From contig NC_019703.1 of assembly GCF_000317045.1 (NCBI RefSeq), positions 4,100,934 through 4,164,933 of the forward strand: a stretch of DNA of 64,000 nucleotides. Direction: 5' to 3'. The position numbers and the translations under genes were made by a program. Below the pieces are notes generated by a model. It did no database searches. It saw only the letters and a list, made by a program, of their open reading frames with translations, and was not told where the DNA came from. Below, one piece after another: positions 16,298 through 24,444 of the stretch (position 1 is the stretch's first letter; every line of letters begins with the position of its first letter). This DNA is from Geitlerinema sp. PCC 7407 (GTDB lineage Bacteria > Cyanobacteriota > Cyanobacteriia > PCC-7407).

Positions 16298-16483
16298 ATG
16301 AAGAGCCACGCAAGCACCATTTTCAAGATTTTGCTGCTGTCCGCCGCGATCTCCGTGGCGATCAAGTATGGTGGCCCGCTCCTGCCCGTTTCGGCCAGCA
16401 CGCCTGTTGCTCTAGGAGCCGTTTTGGTGCCGCCGCTGGGCCTGGCGATCGCCCTCGGTTGGCGCGCCCGCCAGACGTCCTAA
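16298..16483 (+). CDS. Small membrane protein, 61 residues
   Basis: A 61-residue protein with two hydrophobic segments (about residues 8-24, IFKILLLSAAISVAIKY, and 36-54, PVALGAVLVPPLGLAIALGW) and a short basic tail WRARQTS. It is a likely integral membrane miniprotein. It lies 37 bases before the DUF39 gene in the same direction, so the two may be cotranscribed. The function is unknown. The ATG directly precedes the hydrophobic region. Confidence 0.6.
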   Translation: MKSHASTIFKILLLSAAISVAIKYGGPLLPVSASTPVALGAVLVPPLGLAIALGWRARQTS

Positions 16484-16520
16484 GCTTTTGCTCCCCATCC
16501 CACGCAGCCCTGGAGATCCC

Positions 16521-17690
16521 ATGCGGACGATCGCCGAAATCAACGACAAAATTCGCCATCAGCAAGCCGTCGTTTGGACGGTCGAAGAGCTCAAGGCCCG
16601 CGTGGCCGAGGTCGGCGTCACCCAGGCCGCGCAGCAGGTCGACGTGATCACCACAGGCACCTTCGAGCCGATGGAGTCCTCCGGCGCCATTCTCAATCTG
16701 GGCCACACCGACCCCCCGATCAAGATTCGGCAGTGCTGGCTGGACGGCGTCCCGGCCTACAGCGGCTTTGGGGCGGTGGATCTGTACCTGGGCGCTACGC
16801 AGCCCACGGAGGACGGCGAAGAGGAGCGGGGCGGCGGCCACGTGATCGAGGCGCTGATCGGCGGGCGATCGGTGGCGCTGCGGGCGATCGGCCAAGTGAC
16901 CGACTGCTATCCGCGGGCGTCCTTTGAGACCACCATCACCCGCGACAGCATCAACCAGTTTTATCTGTTCAATCCGCGCAACCTCTACCAAAACTTCATC
17001 GTGGGGGTCAATGGCGGCGATCGCCCCCTTTACACCTATCTAGGACCGCTCCAGCCGCGCCTCGGCAACGCTGTCTACTCCAACCCCGGCAGTCTGTCGC
17101 CCCTCTCCAATGACCCAGAGCTCGATCTCGTCGGCATTGGGACGCGCATTTTCCTCGGGGGCGGGGTCGGCTACGTCGCCTGGGAGGGCACCCAGCACTT
17201 CCCCCTGCAAAAGCGCCTGCCCAACCAGACCCCCATCGGCCCAGCGGCCACCCTGGCCCTGATCGGCGACGCCAAGCAGATGAGCGCCCAGTGGGTGCGG
17301 GGCTGCTATTTCAAAAGCTATGGACCCTCGCTCATGATCGGGGTCGGTGTCCCCCTGCCGGTGCTCAATGAAACGGTGGTGGCCCGGTGCGCCGTCCAGG
17401 ACAAGGACTTGGTTGCGCCCATTGTGGACTTCTCGATTCCGCGGCGGGTCCGGCCCACCTTTGGCCTGGTGAGCTACGCCCAGCTGAAGTCAGGCCGCCT
17501 CACCATCGAGGGCAAGACGGTGCGGGTGGCGCCCCTGGCGAGCCTGGCCTTTTCGCGGCAGGTGGCCCAGGAACTCAAGGCCTGGATCGAGGCCGGGACC
17601 TTTGAGCTGACGAAGGCCGTGGCCCCGCTCCCCCGCGATCGCACCTTTGTTCCCCAGGACCTGCTCGGCTCCAAAATCGGCATCGAGTGA
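16521..17690 (+). CDS. DUF39 family protein, candidate homocysteine biosynthesis (aspartate-semialdehyde sulfurtransferase) enzyme
   Basis: A 389-residue DUF39-family protein. The signature block IKIRQCWLDGVPAYSGFGAVDLYLGAT (read as a whole from residue 70 on) and the later GTRIFLGGGVGYVAWEGTQH match this family. In methanogens and some anaerobes DUF39 proteins, with a NIL/ferredoxin partner, convert aspartate semialdehyde plus sulfide-derived sulfur to homocysteine. No such partner lies nearby, so the cyanobacterial role is inferred. Cysteines in RQCWLDG and TDCYPRA are candidates for sulfur relay. Start 16521 has GGAG upstream. A strong hairpin terminator follows. Confidence 0.8.
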   Translation: MRTIAEINDKIRHQQAVVWTVEELKARVAEVGVTQAAQQVDVITTGTFEPMESSGAILNLGHTDPPIKIRQCWLDGVPAYSGFGAVDLYLGATQPTEDGEEERGGGHVIEALIGGRSVALRAIGQVTDCYPRASFETTITRDSINQFYLFNPRNLYQNFIVGVNGGDRPLYTYLGPLQPRLGNAVYSNPGSLSPLSNDPELDLVGIGTRIFLGGGVGYVAWEGTQHFPLQKRLPNQTPIGPAATLALIGDAKQMSAQWVRGCYFKSYGPSLMIGVGVPLPVLNETVVARCAVQDKDLVAPIVDFSIPRRVRPTFGLVSYAQLKSGRLTIEGKTVRVAPLASLAFSRQVAQELKAWIEAGTFELTKAVAPLPRDRTFVPQDLLGSKIGIE

Positions 17691-17722
17691 TCGCTCGGCC
17701 TTCGCGCGCATCCCCCATAGCG

Positions 17723-17757
17723 AACACCCCGGCAGTGCAGGACTGGCCGGGGTGTTT
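17723..17757. terminator. Terminator between the DUF39 gene and a convergent gene
   Basis: AACACCCCGGC (17723-17733) pairs perfectly with GCCGGGGTGTT (17746-17756), 11 bp, with a short T run after it and short A run before it. It lies between convergent genes. Confidence 0.75.
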
Positions 17758-17803
17758 ACGTGATGCCTTCAGTTGGAGCCCCGAAGTGTCTAGGGCGATC
17801 GCC

Positions 17804-18934
17804 CTAGGACTCCTCAGAAGAAGAAGGGTTGTCCTCGGAGCGGTTGCGGCGAATGGGCTTGGCCGGGGGCGGGGTGCGGCGCTGGGGACGCTCGGACCCT
17901 TCGCCCGCTCGCGCGGGAGCTCCGTAGCCCATGCGGGGATTGCGGCCCCGGGGCATCTGGGAGCGTGGGCGATCGCCCCCCCGTCCGGGAGGCCGACGGC
18001 GATCGCGGCTTTCGCCAGGAGCGCGCTTGCGCGGCGGCACCACCCCGATCAGCTTGCCCGCCGTCACCACCAGGTTCTGATCTTGGCGGCTGACTTGCAG
18101 GTCCCAAAACTGGCCGATCGCTTTCGCATCCAGGGTACCGCACAGGTTCAGCTTGAAAGCCTTTGCCTTGTCCGCTTCCTTACGGGCAGCCTGCTGGATT
18201 TTGATAATCAGCGACTCGCGCTCCGGAGACTGGAAGACAATTTCGCCCCGGATCGAGAAGTAGTCTGCTTCCACATCGCTAGAAGCTACAGGCGCAGGCG
18301 TCTCTGCGATCGCCTCCGCATCGGCTTCAGAGCCTTCTTCTGACTCGTCTTGATTGAGGGTTTCCGGCTCCCAGACGCCGACGATCTGGATGTGCAGCAG
18401 ATCGTCTTTGGGGCGAGTCCGGGGGTAGACCACCCACAGATGCTCCTCTTCCAGGTTGATGTGCTTGCGCACCAGGCTCATCACTCGACCCAGCAGCACC
18501 GCATCGATTTTCGTACCGTCGCTGGTGATCATCTCACCCCGCGTGAACTGCTCCTCCGCCGGGATGTAGCGCCCGCGGATCAGGCCGATCGCCCGATACT
18601 GCATGGGTTCACTGGGCGGCGGAATCGGTCCATGACGGCCCGTTTCATCGGCTGCTTCGGTGTCCGGAGCCTGGGGCTCCGGAGCGGGGGCAGCCGATGA
18701 TGTCGGTGTTTGGGCGGCTGCGGGGGTCGCCGCAGGGGGCGCTGGCGCGGGCCGGGGCGGCTTGGGCGGCACAGCAATGGGGGAGGGGGTCGGCGGCGTC
18801 AAGTCAGGAGTCATGGTTGATTCACGATCGCTAGATCCATCCGTCGGTGCAGGCGCAGGCGGCTGATCCGGCGAATTCTGGGAATGACTGGGTGGCTTCG
18901 GGGGCTTGGGAGCGGGATCGGGCGAGGGAGTCAT
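17804..18934 (-). CDS. Conserved cyanobacterial hypothetical protein with Pro-rich head and Arg/Gly-rich tail
   Basis: A 376-residue protein in three parts. Residues 1-105 are Pro/Ala-rich and disordered-looking. Residues 110-310 form a globular core (YRAIGLIRGRYIPAEEQFTRGE, HLWVVYPRTRPKDDLLHIQI, FKLNLCGTLDAKAIGQFWDL). The last 70 residues are Arg/Pro/Gly-rich and strongly basic (RDRRRPPGRGGDRPRSQMPR), like RNA-binding tails. I recognise the core as a cyanobacterial conserved hypothetical but know no function. A basic RGG-like tail suggests nucleic-acid binding, which is an inference. Divergent from the large intergenic region upstream. Confidence 0.7.
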   Translation of the reverse strand: MTPSPDPAPKPPKPPSHSQNSPDQPPAPAPTDGSSDRESTMTPDLTPPTPSPIAVPPKPPRPAPAPPAATPAAAQTPTSSAAPAPEPQAPDTEAADETGRHGPIPPPSEPMQYRAIGLIRGRYIPAEEQFTRGEMITSDGTKIDAVLLGRVMSLVRKHINLEEEHLWVVYPRTRPKDDLLHIQIVGVWEPETLNQDESEEGSEADAEAIAETPAPVASSDVEADYFSIRGEIVFQSPERESLIIKIQQAARKEADKAKAFKLNLCGTLDAKAIGQFWDLQVSRQDQNLVVTAGKLIGVVPPRKRAPGESRDRRRPPGRGGDRPRSQMPRGRNPRMGYGAPARAGEGSERPQRRTPPPAKPIRRNRSEDNPSSSEES

Positions 18935-19704
18935 AGAACCTCCTTGCAGCAGAGACTCACTCCCTTACCAAGGACAGGGAGCGTCGCGTGATTGGCCAAA
19001 ATTGTTTGTTGGGAGGACACGCTATAGCAAAACTTCGCGTTCGACACGGGAGACAGATTGATCGTACTCTACACACTTCCATACCCTTTGGAAAAAAGCT
19101 GAATCTTTTCCCAAAAAGCTTTGGATTTACTCACGTATGCCCTGTTTCCCAGTGTTTGGAGGTTGGGCAGAGGCGTCCTCGCTGCCAACCGTCACACGTC
19201 CGATTAAGACTTGCGGCTAGGTTGGGCATTAAGACTCTATATACAGTTCGCCTATTTTACTGAATGCAATGACTTCGCGGGCTAATCCGCAAGATTTCTG
19301 CAATTTTTATTTGATAGATAGTTTCTCAAGAGAAGAGTCAATTGTTGAGATAGCTTCTAAGCAATTGTTAAAAATCATGAACATATTTCAGGGAAATTGG
19401 TGAGGGTTTCAGGGCACGCAGCAGGCTGGATATTGAGGCCTAGATTCCTGACAGGAACTCCAATTCACCATAACGGTCTCTCTGGGGCTTGGGCGCAAGT
19501 GTGACAAATGTTTAAGTTCAGGGTTCCCTGGGCCTAGAGGAGGCCAGCGGCGATCGCCCCGCGCTATCGGCACCGCAAACTAGGTGCCTCAAATGCCAAT
19601 CCTTGTGAGAATGGGTCTAGGCAAGGGGAGCTTCGATCGCTCCCTCGGGAGCTGAGGCCCCAAATTGCTGGCCAAGCGGACATCGTTGAGTTTGAGGCAG
19701 TCGT
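18935..19704. other. 770-base intergenic region with a strong hairpin
   Basis: No ORF is supported. A hairpin at 19161-19190 (GGTTGGGCAG pairing with CTGCCAACC with one bulge, inner GAGG/CCTC-type pairing) is the strongest structure. GGTTGGGCA recurs near 19213. Two TTAAGACT copies flank that second copy. HIP1 is almost absent. It should include the divergent promoters for the genes at 18934 and 19705. Confidence 0.45.
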
Positions 19705-20580
19705 GTGACCGAGAAACAGAGCAATCGCTGGATGATCAATGTTGTGGTGTTTTTTGTGGTGGTGGTCCTCGTGGGCTTCTCCATCGCGCCCATCGTGGAG
19801 AGCGCCCTGGAAAGCCAGCGATCGCCTGACGCGGCCCAGTCGCCCCAAGCGCTGCCGTCGGGTCAGCAGCGAGCCGATCTAGAAAACACGGCCCGGGGCT
19901 ACGAGCTCGTGCTCCAGCGAGAGCCCGAGAACCAGACCGCCCTGCGAGGCCTCGTAGACGCTCGCATTGCGCTGGGCGACATCAAAGGCACCGTTGAGCC
20001 TCTAGAGACCCTCGCCGAGCTGAACCCAGGACAGCCCAGCTACACCATTTTGCTGGCCCAAACGAAGCAGTATCTGGGCGATCGCGAGGGAGCGGCCCAG
20101 GCCTATCGGAACCTGCTCGAAGAAAACCCGGGCGACATGAACGCCCTGAAAGGACTCTCGGATCTGCTGACCCAGCAGGAGCGCCCCGAGGCCGCCGTGA
20201 ACCTACTCACCGACGTGATCGACTCCGCTCCCCAGGTCAACCAAGTCAAGCCCGGCAGCGTGAATGTGCCCGCCGTCCAGCTGCTCCTGGGAGAGGTCTA
20301 CGCTCAGCAGAGCCGCTTTGAGGAAGCCATCACGACCCTCGACGCCTCGATCAAGGGCAGCCCCCAGGATTTCCGGCCGGTGCTCGCCAAGGCTATCGTG
20401 CTCCAGCGCCAGGGCAAGGCCGATGAGGCGAAGCCCCTGTTTAGCCAGGCCGAGTCTCTAGCGCCCGCTCAGTACAAGGACCAAGTGAAAAAGATCGCGA
20501 CGGCGAACGCCGCTAGTCCTTCTCCCAGCGCACCTGCCTCTCCGGCTGGCGCGAGTGACGCGGAGGCCCCCGCAGAATAA
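19705..20580 (+). CDS. Membrane-anchored tetratricopeptide repeat protein
   Basis: A 291-residue protein with one N-terminal transmembrane segment (about residues 10-32, INVVVFFVVVVLVGFSIAPI) followed by about four to five TPR motifs (ENTARGYELVLQREPENQTALRGL, GDREGAAQAYRNLLEENPGDMNAL, QSRFEEAITTLDASIKGSPQD). The C-terminus is Ala/Pro/Ser-rich. It starts at a GTG directly before the basic-then-hydrophobic anchor. It is probably a scaffold exposed on one face of the cytoplasmic or thylakoid membrane. TPR proteins of this type often help assemble photosynthetic complexes, but this one has no assigned role. Confidence 0.8.
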   Translation: MTEKQSNRWMINVVVFFVVVVLVGFSIAPIVESALESQRSPDAAQSPQALPSGQQRADLENTARGYELVLQREPENQTALRGLVDARIALGDIKGTVEPLETLAELNPGQPSYTILLAQTKQYLGDREGAAQAYRNLLEENPGDMNALKGLSDLLTQQERPEAAVNLLTDVIDSAPQVNQVKPGSVNVPAVQLLLGEVYAQQSRFEEAITTLDASIKGSPQDFRPVLAKAIVLQRQGKADEAKPLFSQAESLAPAQYKDQVKKIATANAASPSPSAPASPAGASDAEAPAE

Positions 20581-20684
20581 GCGATCCCTTTAGAACAGGG
20601 GCACTGGGATGGCATTTTCTGCCCAAAGTGGGACATGGGATCTGGGGCAGCATCGGCCAGCAGCGCCCCCGCTGGCCAGCTGTG

Positions 20685-21302
20685 TCACGGCAGCTTGACC
20701 GTGGCGATCGCCCCAAATAGCAAGAACAGCCCGCCGCCAATGAAGGTCAGCAGGCGCTCTGAAATTCGGCCCGCGATCGCCCGTCCGCACAGAACGGCGA
20801 TCGCGGCGCAGATCCCGTGGCCCAGCACAGCCCCCAGGGTCACCCCCACAGGATTATTCGACGCGGCCAGCGCAATAGTGGCAAACTGCGTGCGATCGCC
20901 CCACTCCGCCACAAACGTCAGGGAAAACGCCTCCAGGCACACTGCCAGAGGATTGATCGCCACGCCATGCTTTGCTTCCTGGGCCTTGACTGTCTCAGCC
21001 GCCTCCTCCATCTCCTCCGGGTTCGGTACCGAAGACATCCGGCTGGCGTCGTAGAGCAGCTTCAGGCCAAACAGCGTAAACAGAGCAATTTCGGCGTACA
21101 CCACATACACCTTGGGCAGCAAAGACGCCGCCTGCCCAAAGAGCACCGAAATCACGGTCATGGCCGCTAGCGCTGCCAGCACTCCCACAAAGGTCAGCCG
21201 CCGGGAATGACGCATCGCCAGCAGCGCCGCAATAAAAAAGGTTTTGTCTCCTAATTCGGAAACCGTAATCAGCAATAGACCAGCCGTGAAAGCGGTCAGC
21301 AT
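20685..21302 (-). CDS. TMEM165/GDT1 (UPF0016) family Mn(2+)/Ca(2+) exporter, Mnx-like
   Basis: A 205-residue membrane protein with six predicted helices in two inverted repeats. Each repeat carries the cation-binding motif E-x-G-D-[KR]-[TS]: ELGDKTFF near residue 16 and EWGDRTQF near residue 126. Family members move manganese out of the cytoplasm; the Synechocystis homologue Mnx protects cells from Mn toxicity and supplies the thylakoid lumen. An in-frame start at 21425 would add 41 residues, but that codon lies inside a yybP-ykoY manganese riboswitch, so the ATG at 21302, preceded by GAGGAG, is chosen. The riboswitch itself supports manganese as substrate. Confidence 0.92.
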   Translation of the reverse strand: MLTAFTAGLLLITVSELGDKTFFIAALLAMRHSRRLTFVGVLAALAAMTVISVLFGQAASLLPKVYVVYAEIALFTLFGLKLLYDASRMSSVPNPEEMEEAAETVKAQEAKHGVAINPLAVCLEAFSLTFVAEWGDRTQFATIALAASNNPVGVTLGAVLGHGICAAIAVLCGRAIAGRISERLLTFIGGGLFLLFGAIATVKLP

Positions 21303-21397
21303 CTCGTCAAGCTCCTCTGCAAAGAAACGGAATGCAGATCTGCGAGCTTGACGAAAGCACAAACGCTTCACCAAGCTCACAGATCCCGTGAACTCAG
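21303..21397 (-). promoter_or_regulatory. Expression platform of the manganese riboswitch (SD-sequestering hairpin and alternatives)
   Basis: Read on the minus strand, CGTCAAGCTC (21353-21344) pairs perfectly with GAGCTTGACG (21314-21305), enclosing an inner TGCAGA/TCTGCA-type helix; the ribosome-binding GAGGAG lies in this hairpin just before the ATG. A third heptamer copy, GAGCTTG at 21378-21372, can pair instead with the same CAAGCTC. GTGAAG at 21371-21366 can pair with the 3' arm of the aptamer P1 helix. These options are mutually exclusive, as expected of a translational switch. Confidence 0.65.
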
Positions 21398-21542
21398 TGA
21401 AGGTCTCGCTTTCAAGTTCTCTCATGGGGGCAAAGCATTACTTTGCCCAGGTCAAAAACTTGCCATCTAAGCCAGGTTCATCACCAGTATGTTGACTTAG
21501 ATGCGCTGGTTGGGGTGGCAAACCAGCAGCTACTCCCCTTCA
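21398..21542 (-). promoter_or_regulatory. yybP-ykoY family manganese riboswitch aptamer
   Basis: On the minus strand the conserved elements come in order: P1 TGAAGG (21542-21537), the hallmark GGGGAGTAGC (21538-21529), P2 GCTGGTT/AACCAGC, P3 CATCTAAG/CTTAGATG (21503-21496 with 21471-21464) enclosing GTCAACATACTGG and AACCTGG, a P4 hairpin GGGCAAAG/CTTTGCCC (21448-21441 with 21435-21428), then AGCGAGACCTTCA closing P1 (21403-21398). This family binds Mn(2+) and is known upstream of Mn exporters including UPF0016 proteins, which is exactly the downstream gene here. Confidence 0.9.
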
Positions 21543-21729
21543 TAACCACGAAACATTCTACAGACCAAGCTCCCCAAGCTCAACGGTGTTTCTGCATAGA
21601 TACTCAGCATTGTGAAATTCTTTCCGCAGCGGCAGAGACCGCTCAGCCTCGAGGATTTCTCTAGTGAGCACAAGAATTTGGGATAAACTGAGTCTCAGTG
21701 CGCCGTCCTGCACACTCCACGAGGAAACC

Positions 21730-22578
21730 ATGACCCCAGTTCAGATTGCACCGTCATCCTCCCGCTATCGAGGAATTGCTTCTGTTCTTTTGGGGCGTTG
21801 CTTTCGCTACCAATCGTCGGCCTGGATTGCGGCTTTGGCACTGCTGGTCACCCCGATTCCCCACGCCTTCGCTCAGTCGATTTTGCGGTTAGGCAGCACT
21901 GGGTTCGAAGTCGAAGCCTTGCAGCGCCAGTTGCAGGAGCTGAATTTTTTTAGTGGTCCGGCGAACGGTTTCTACGGTGAGGATACGGTCGCGGCTGTCC
22001 AGTCTTTGCAGCAAGCCTACAACCTCCCTGATGATGGGGTGGTGGGGCCTGACACGCGGGAATTACTCGATAGTTTTACTTACGAAAGCGGCGGCAGCAG
22101 CCCACCACCCCCAGTTTCTTACAGCAGCTCCTTTAGCAGCGCGGCTGCTCCCGCTAGTCAGGCCAGTGATGTGGTGCTCCGGGTGCAGCGATCGCTGCGA
22201 GACCGGGGATACTACCAGGGGCCGATTGATGGCATCTCTGGACCGCTAACTCGAGGGGCTGTAGAGCGCTTTCAGCGCGATCGCGGTTTGCGAGTAGATG
22301 GCGTGATCGGCCAAGAAACGCTGTCTGCCCTGGGTTTGCAGGGCGATCGCGATCCGGCCTACGTGGTGGTGGTGCCTGATACCAACACCGGCACGCTCAG
22401 CCGCGTGCGCACCAGCCTGCGAGAGTTGCGGGGCAACCTGACGACGAGTGTCTTCAGCGAACCCTCAGGGAAAGGGCGCTTTGTCAACGCGGGGTCCTTC
22501 GCCAATCGCGAAGAAGCTGAAAGCATTTCTCAGTGGCTGCGATCGCGCGGTTTGGATGCCCGAGTGGTTTACCGCTAG
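21730..22578 (+). CDS. Peptidoglycan-binding protein with two PG_binding_1 domains and a SPOR-like C-terminus
   Basis: A 282-residue exported protein. A signal sequence or membrane anchor spans about residues 30-50 (WIAALALLVTPIPHAFAQ). Two peptidoglycan-binding domains follow: LRLGSTGFEVEALQRQL...DGVVGPDTRELL and VLRVQRSLRDRGYYQGPIDG...DGVIGQETLSAL. The C-terminal 40 residues (RFVNAGSFANREEAESISQW...GLDARVVY) look like a half or complete SPOR domain, which binds denuded glycan. No catalytic domain is seen, so it is probably structural or targeting. Start 21730 is preceded by GAGGAAA; an in-frame GTG at 21664 was rejected. Confidence 0.85.
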   Translation: MTPVQIAPSSSRYRGIASVLLGRCFRYQSSAWIAALALLVTPIPHAFAQSILRLGSTGFEVEALQRQLQELNFFSGPANGFYGEDTVAAVQSLQQAYNLPDDGVVGPDTRELLDSFTYESGGSSPPPPVSYSSSFSSAAAPASQASDVVLRVQRSLRDRGYYQGPIDGISGPLTRGAVERFQRDRGLRVDGVIGQETLSALGLQGDRDPAYVVVVPDTNTGTLSRVRTSLRELRGNLTTSVFSEPSGKGRFVNAGSFANREEAESISQWLRSRGLDARVVYR

Positions 22579-22592
22579 CCGCTCTCCCGGCC

Positions 22593-24320
22593 TCAGTACT
22601 TGCGCTCCTGAGGCTCGAAGCGAGTCAGCGTGACGGGCCGATCATCCAGATCTACGCCCGCCGGTGAATAGTAGGCCAGCGTGTGCCGGAGATAGTTTTG
22701 GTCATCGCGATCGGGGTAGTCCTCGCGACAGTGAGCGCCCCGGCTTTCTCGCCGCCGCAGCGCCGACGCCAAAATCACCTCGCCTACCACCATCAAGCTG
22801 CGCAACTCCAGCGCCTCTACCAGTTCGCTGTTCCAGATGCGGCCGCGATCGTCAAGGCGCACGCGCTGGTAAGTCTGCTGCAACGCTTTGAGTCGATCGA
22901 ATCCTTCCTGCATCAGGTCTTCGCTACGAAAGACGCCGCAGTGATCGGTCATGCAGTCCTGAAATTGCTGACGCAGCTGGGCAATACGCAGATCGCCAGG
23001 CTGATCGAGCAGTGCCCGAATCTGATTCTGGGCCTCGGTGAGATAGCGCTGCTCATCGAGGTCTGGCTGCTTGCGCGTCTCCACATAGCGGGCGATCGCC
23101 GCGCCCGTCCGGCGACCATAGACCACACACTCCAGCAGGGAGTTGCTGCCCAGGCGGTTGGCCCCATGGACCGACACGCAGGCCGTCTCCCCCGCCGCAA
23201 AGAAGCCCTCTACCAGATCGTCTGCGCCTCGGCGGACCTGGCCATCGGTATTCACCGGAATGCCGCCCATCGAATAGTGAACCGTGGGGCGCACAGGGAT
23301 CGGCTGAGACACCGCGTCAATTCCCAGCAGCCGATGGGCTTCTTCCCAGCAAAAGGGTACCCGGCTCATGATCTTCTCGCGGCCCATGTGGCGCAAATCC
23401 AGGTACACAAACGGGCCTCCCGCCGTGCCATCGGGATGAATGCCTCGCCCGGCCCGGATCTCCCGCGTGATCGCCCGAGAGGTGATATCTCGCGGCGCCA
23501 GCTCCATCTTGCTAGCAGCGTAGCTGGCCATGAAGCGATCGCCTTCACTGTTGATCAGGTAGGCCCCTTCCCCGCGCACCGCCTCCGAAATCAGCACCCC
23601 CACCGGGTAGAGCCCCGTCGGGTGAAACTGCACAAATTCCATGTCCTGGAGCGGCAAACCGGCGATCGCCGTCAGCGCCAGACCATCCCCCGTCGATGCA
23701 AAATCATTCGATGTGGTGTTGTAAACGCGGCCATACCCCCCCGTCGCAAACATCACCGCCTTGGCCCGCACCACCTGCAACTGGCTATCGCGCAGGTCAA
23801 ACATGATCACCCCCTTCGCCTGACCCTCCTCGTAGATCAAGCGCAGGACATACCACTCGTCATAGATGCGCACACCGTGGCGGCCCAGGTTATTCACCAG
23901 CTCGTGGAGAATTGCGTGCCCCGTCTTATCGGCGGCGTAGCAGGTGCGCCGGAAAGCGTGCCCCCCAAAGGCCCGCTGGGCAATCCGGCCGCTGGGCAGC
24001 CGCGAAAACAGCACCCCCATATGCTCAAGATCGATCACCACCTGAGGCGCTTCGCGCGTCAGGATTTCGACAGCGTCCTGATCCGCCAGGTAGTCCGACC
24101 CCTTGACTGTGTCAAAGGCATGGGCCTCCCAGCTATCGTCTGTGTCGACGTTTTGCAGCGTCGCGGCAATGCCTCCCTGGGCCGCCACCGAGTGGGATCG
24201 AATGGGGTGGGTTTTGGCGACCACCGCTACATCCAGGCTGGGATTGAGGCGGGCAATTTCGACGGCGGCTCGGGTTCCCGCCAGACCGCCGCCGACTATC
24301 AGGACGTCGTGCTCAAGCAT
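22593..24320 (-). CDS. sdhA: Succinate dehydrogenase/fumarate reductase flavoprotein subunit
   Basis: A 575-residue FAD enzyme oxidising succinate to fumarate and passing electrons to the iron-sulfur subunit and plastoquinone. The FAD-binding motif VLIVGGGLAGTRAAVEIA is at the N-terminus. SHSVAAQGGIAA is the histidyl-FAD attachment region. FHPTGLYPVGVLISEAVRGEGAYLIN contains active-site His and Arg, and SMGGIPVNTDGQV and HGANRLGSNSLLECVVYGR are family signatures. The C-terminal domain ends in a normal Arg-rich tail. No sdhB or sdhC is adjacent, as is common in cyanobacteria. L-aspartate oxidase is the main alternative, but length and C-terminus favour SdhA. Confidence 0.93.
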   Translation of the reverse strand: MLEHDVLIVGGGLAGTRAAVEIARLNPSLDVAVVAKTHPIRSHSVAAQGGIAATLQNVDTDDSWEAHAFDTVKGSDYLADQDAVEILTREAPQVVIDLEHMGVLFSRLPSGRIAQRAFGGHAFRRTCYAADKTGHAILHELVNNLGRHGVRIYDEWYVLRLIYEEGQAKGVIMFDLRDSQLQVVRAKAVMFATGGYGRVYNTTSNDFASTGDGLALTAIAGLPLQDMEFVQFHPTGLYPVGVLISEAVRGEGAYLINSEGDRFMASYAASKMELAPRDITSRAITREIRAGRGIHPDGTAGGPFVYLDLRHMGREKIMSRVPFCWEEAHRLLGIDAVSQPIPVRPTVHYSMGGIPVNTDGQVRRGADDLVEGFFAAGETACVSVHGANRLGSNSLLECVVYGRRTGAAIARYVETRKQPDLDEQRYLTEAQNQIRALLDQPGDLRIAQLRQQFQDCMTDHCGVFRSEDLMQEGFDRLKALQQTYQRVRLDDRGRIWNSELVEALELRSLMVVGEVILASALRRRESRGAHCREDYPDRDDQNYLRHTLAYYSPAGVDLDDRPVTLTRFEPQERKY

Positions 24321-24444
24321 CTACTTTCCCCTCGACTCGTTGAGAACTGCGGCTCGATCAAAAATTCCCCGCCAATTTGACAGGGAATTTTCGGGCCGCC
24401 ATCTTTGGCAGCAGCTTACCAGGGGGCAAACTTGGTGGGTGGCG

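Noticed and set aside
21302-21425. An N-terminal extension of the Mn exporter starting at 21425
   Set aside because: The extra 41 codons lie in the riboswitch aptamer and expression platform, and the extension would precede the normal first helix.
22683-24380. A 565-codon open frame antisense to sdhA
   Set aside because: It is a high-GC shadow: SdhA on the other strand matches its family throughout, while this frame yields a His/Arg-rich product with no recognisable domain.
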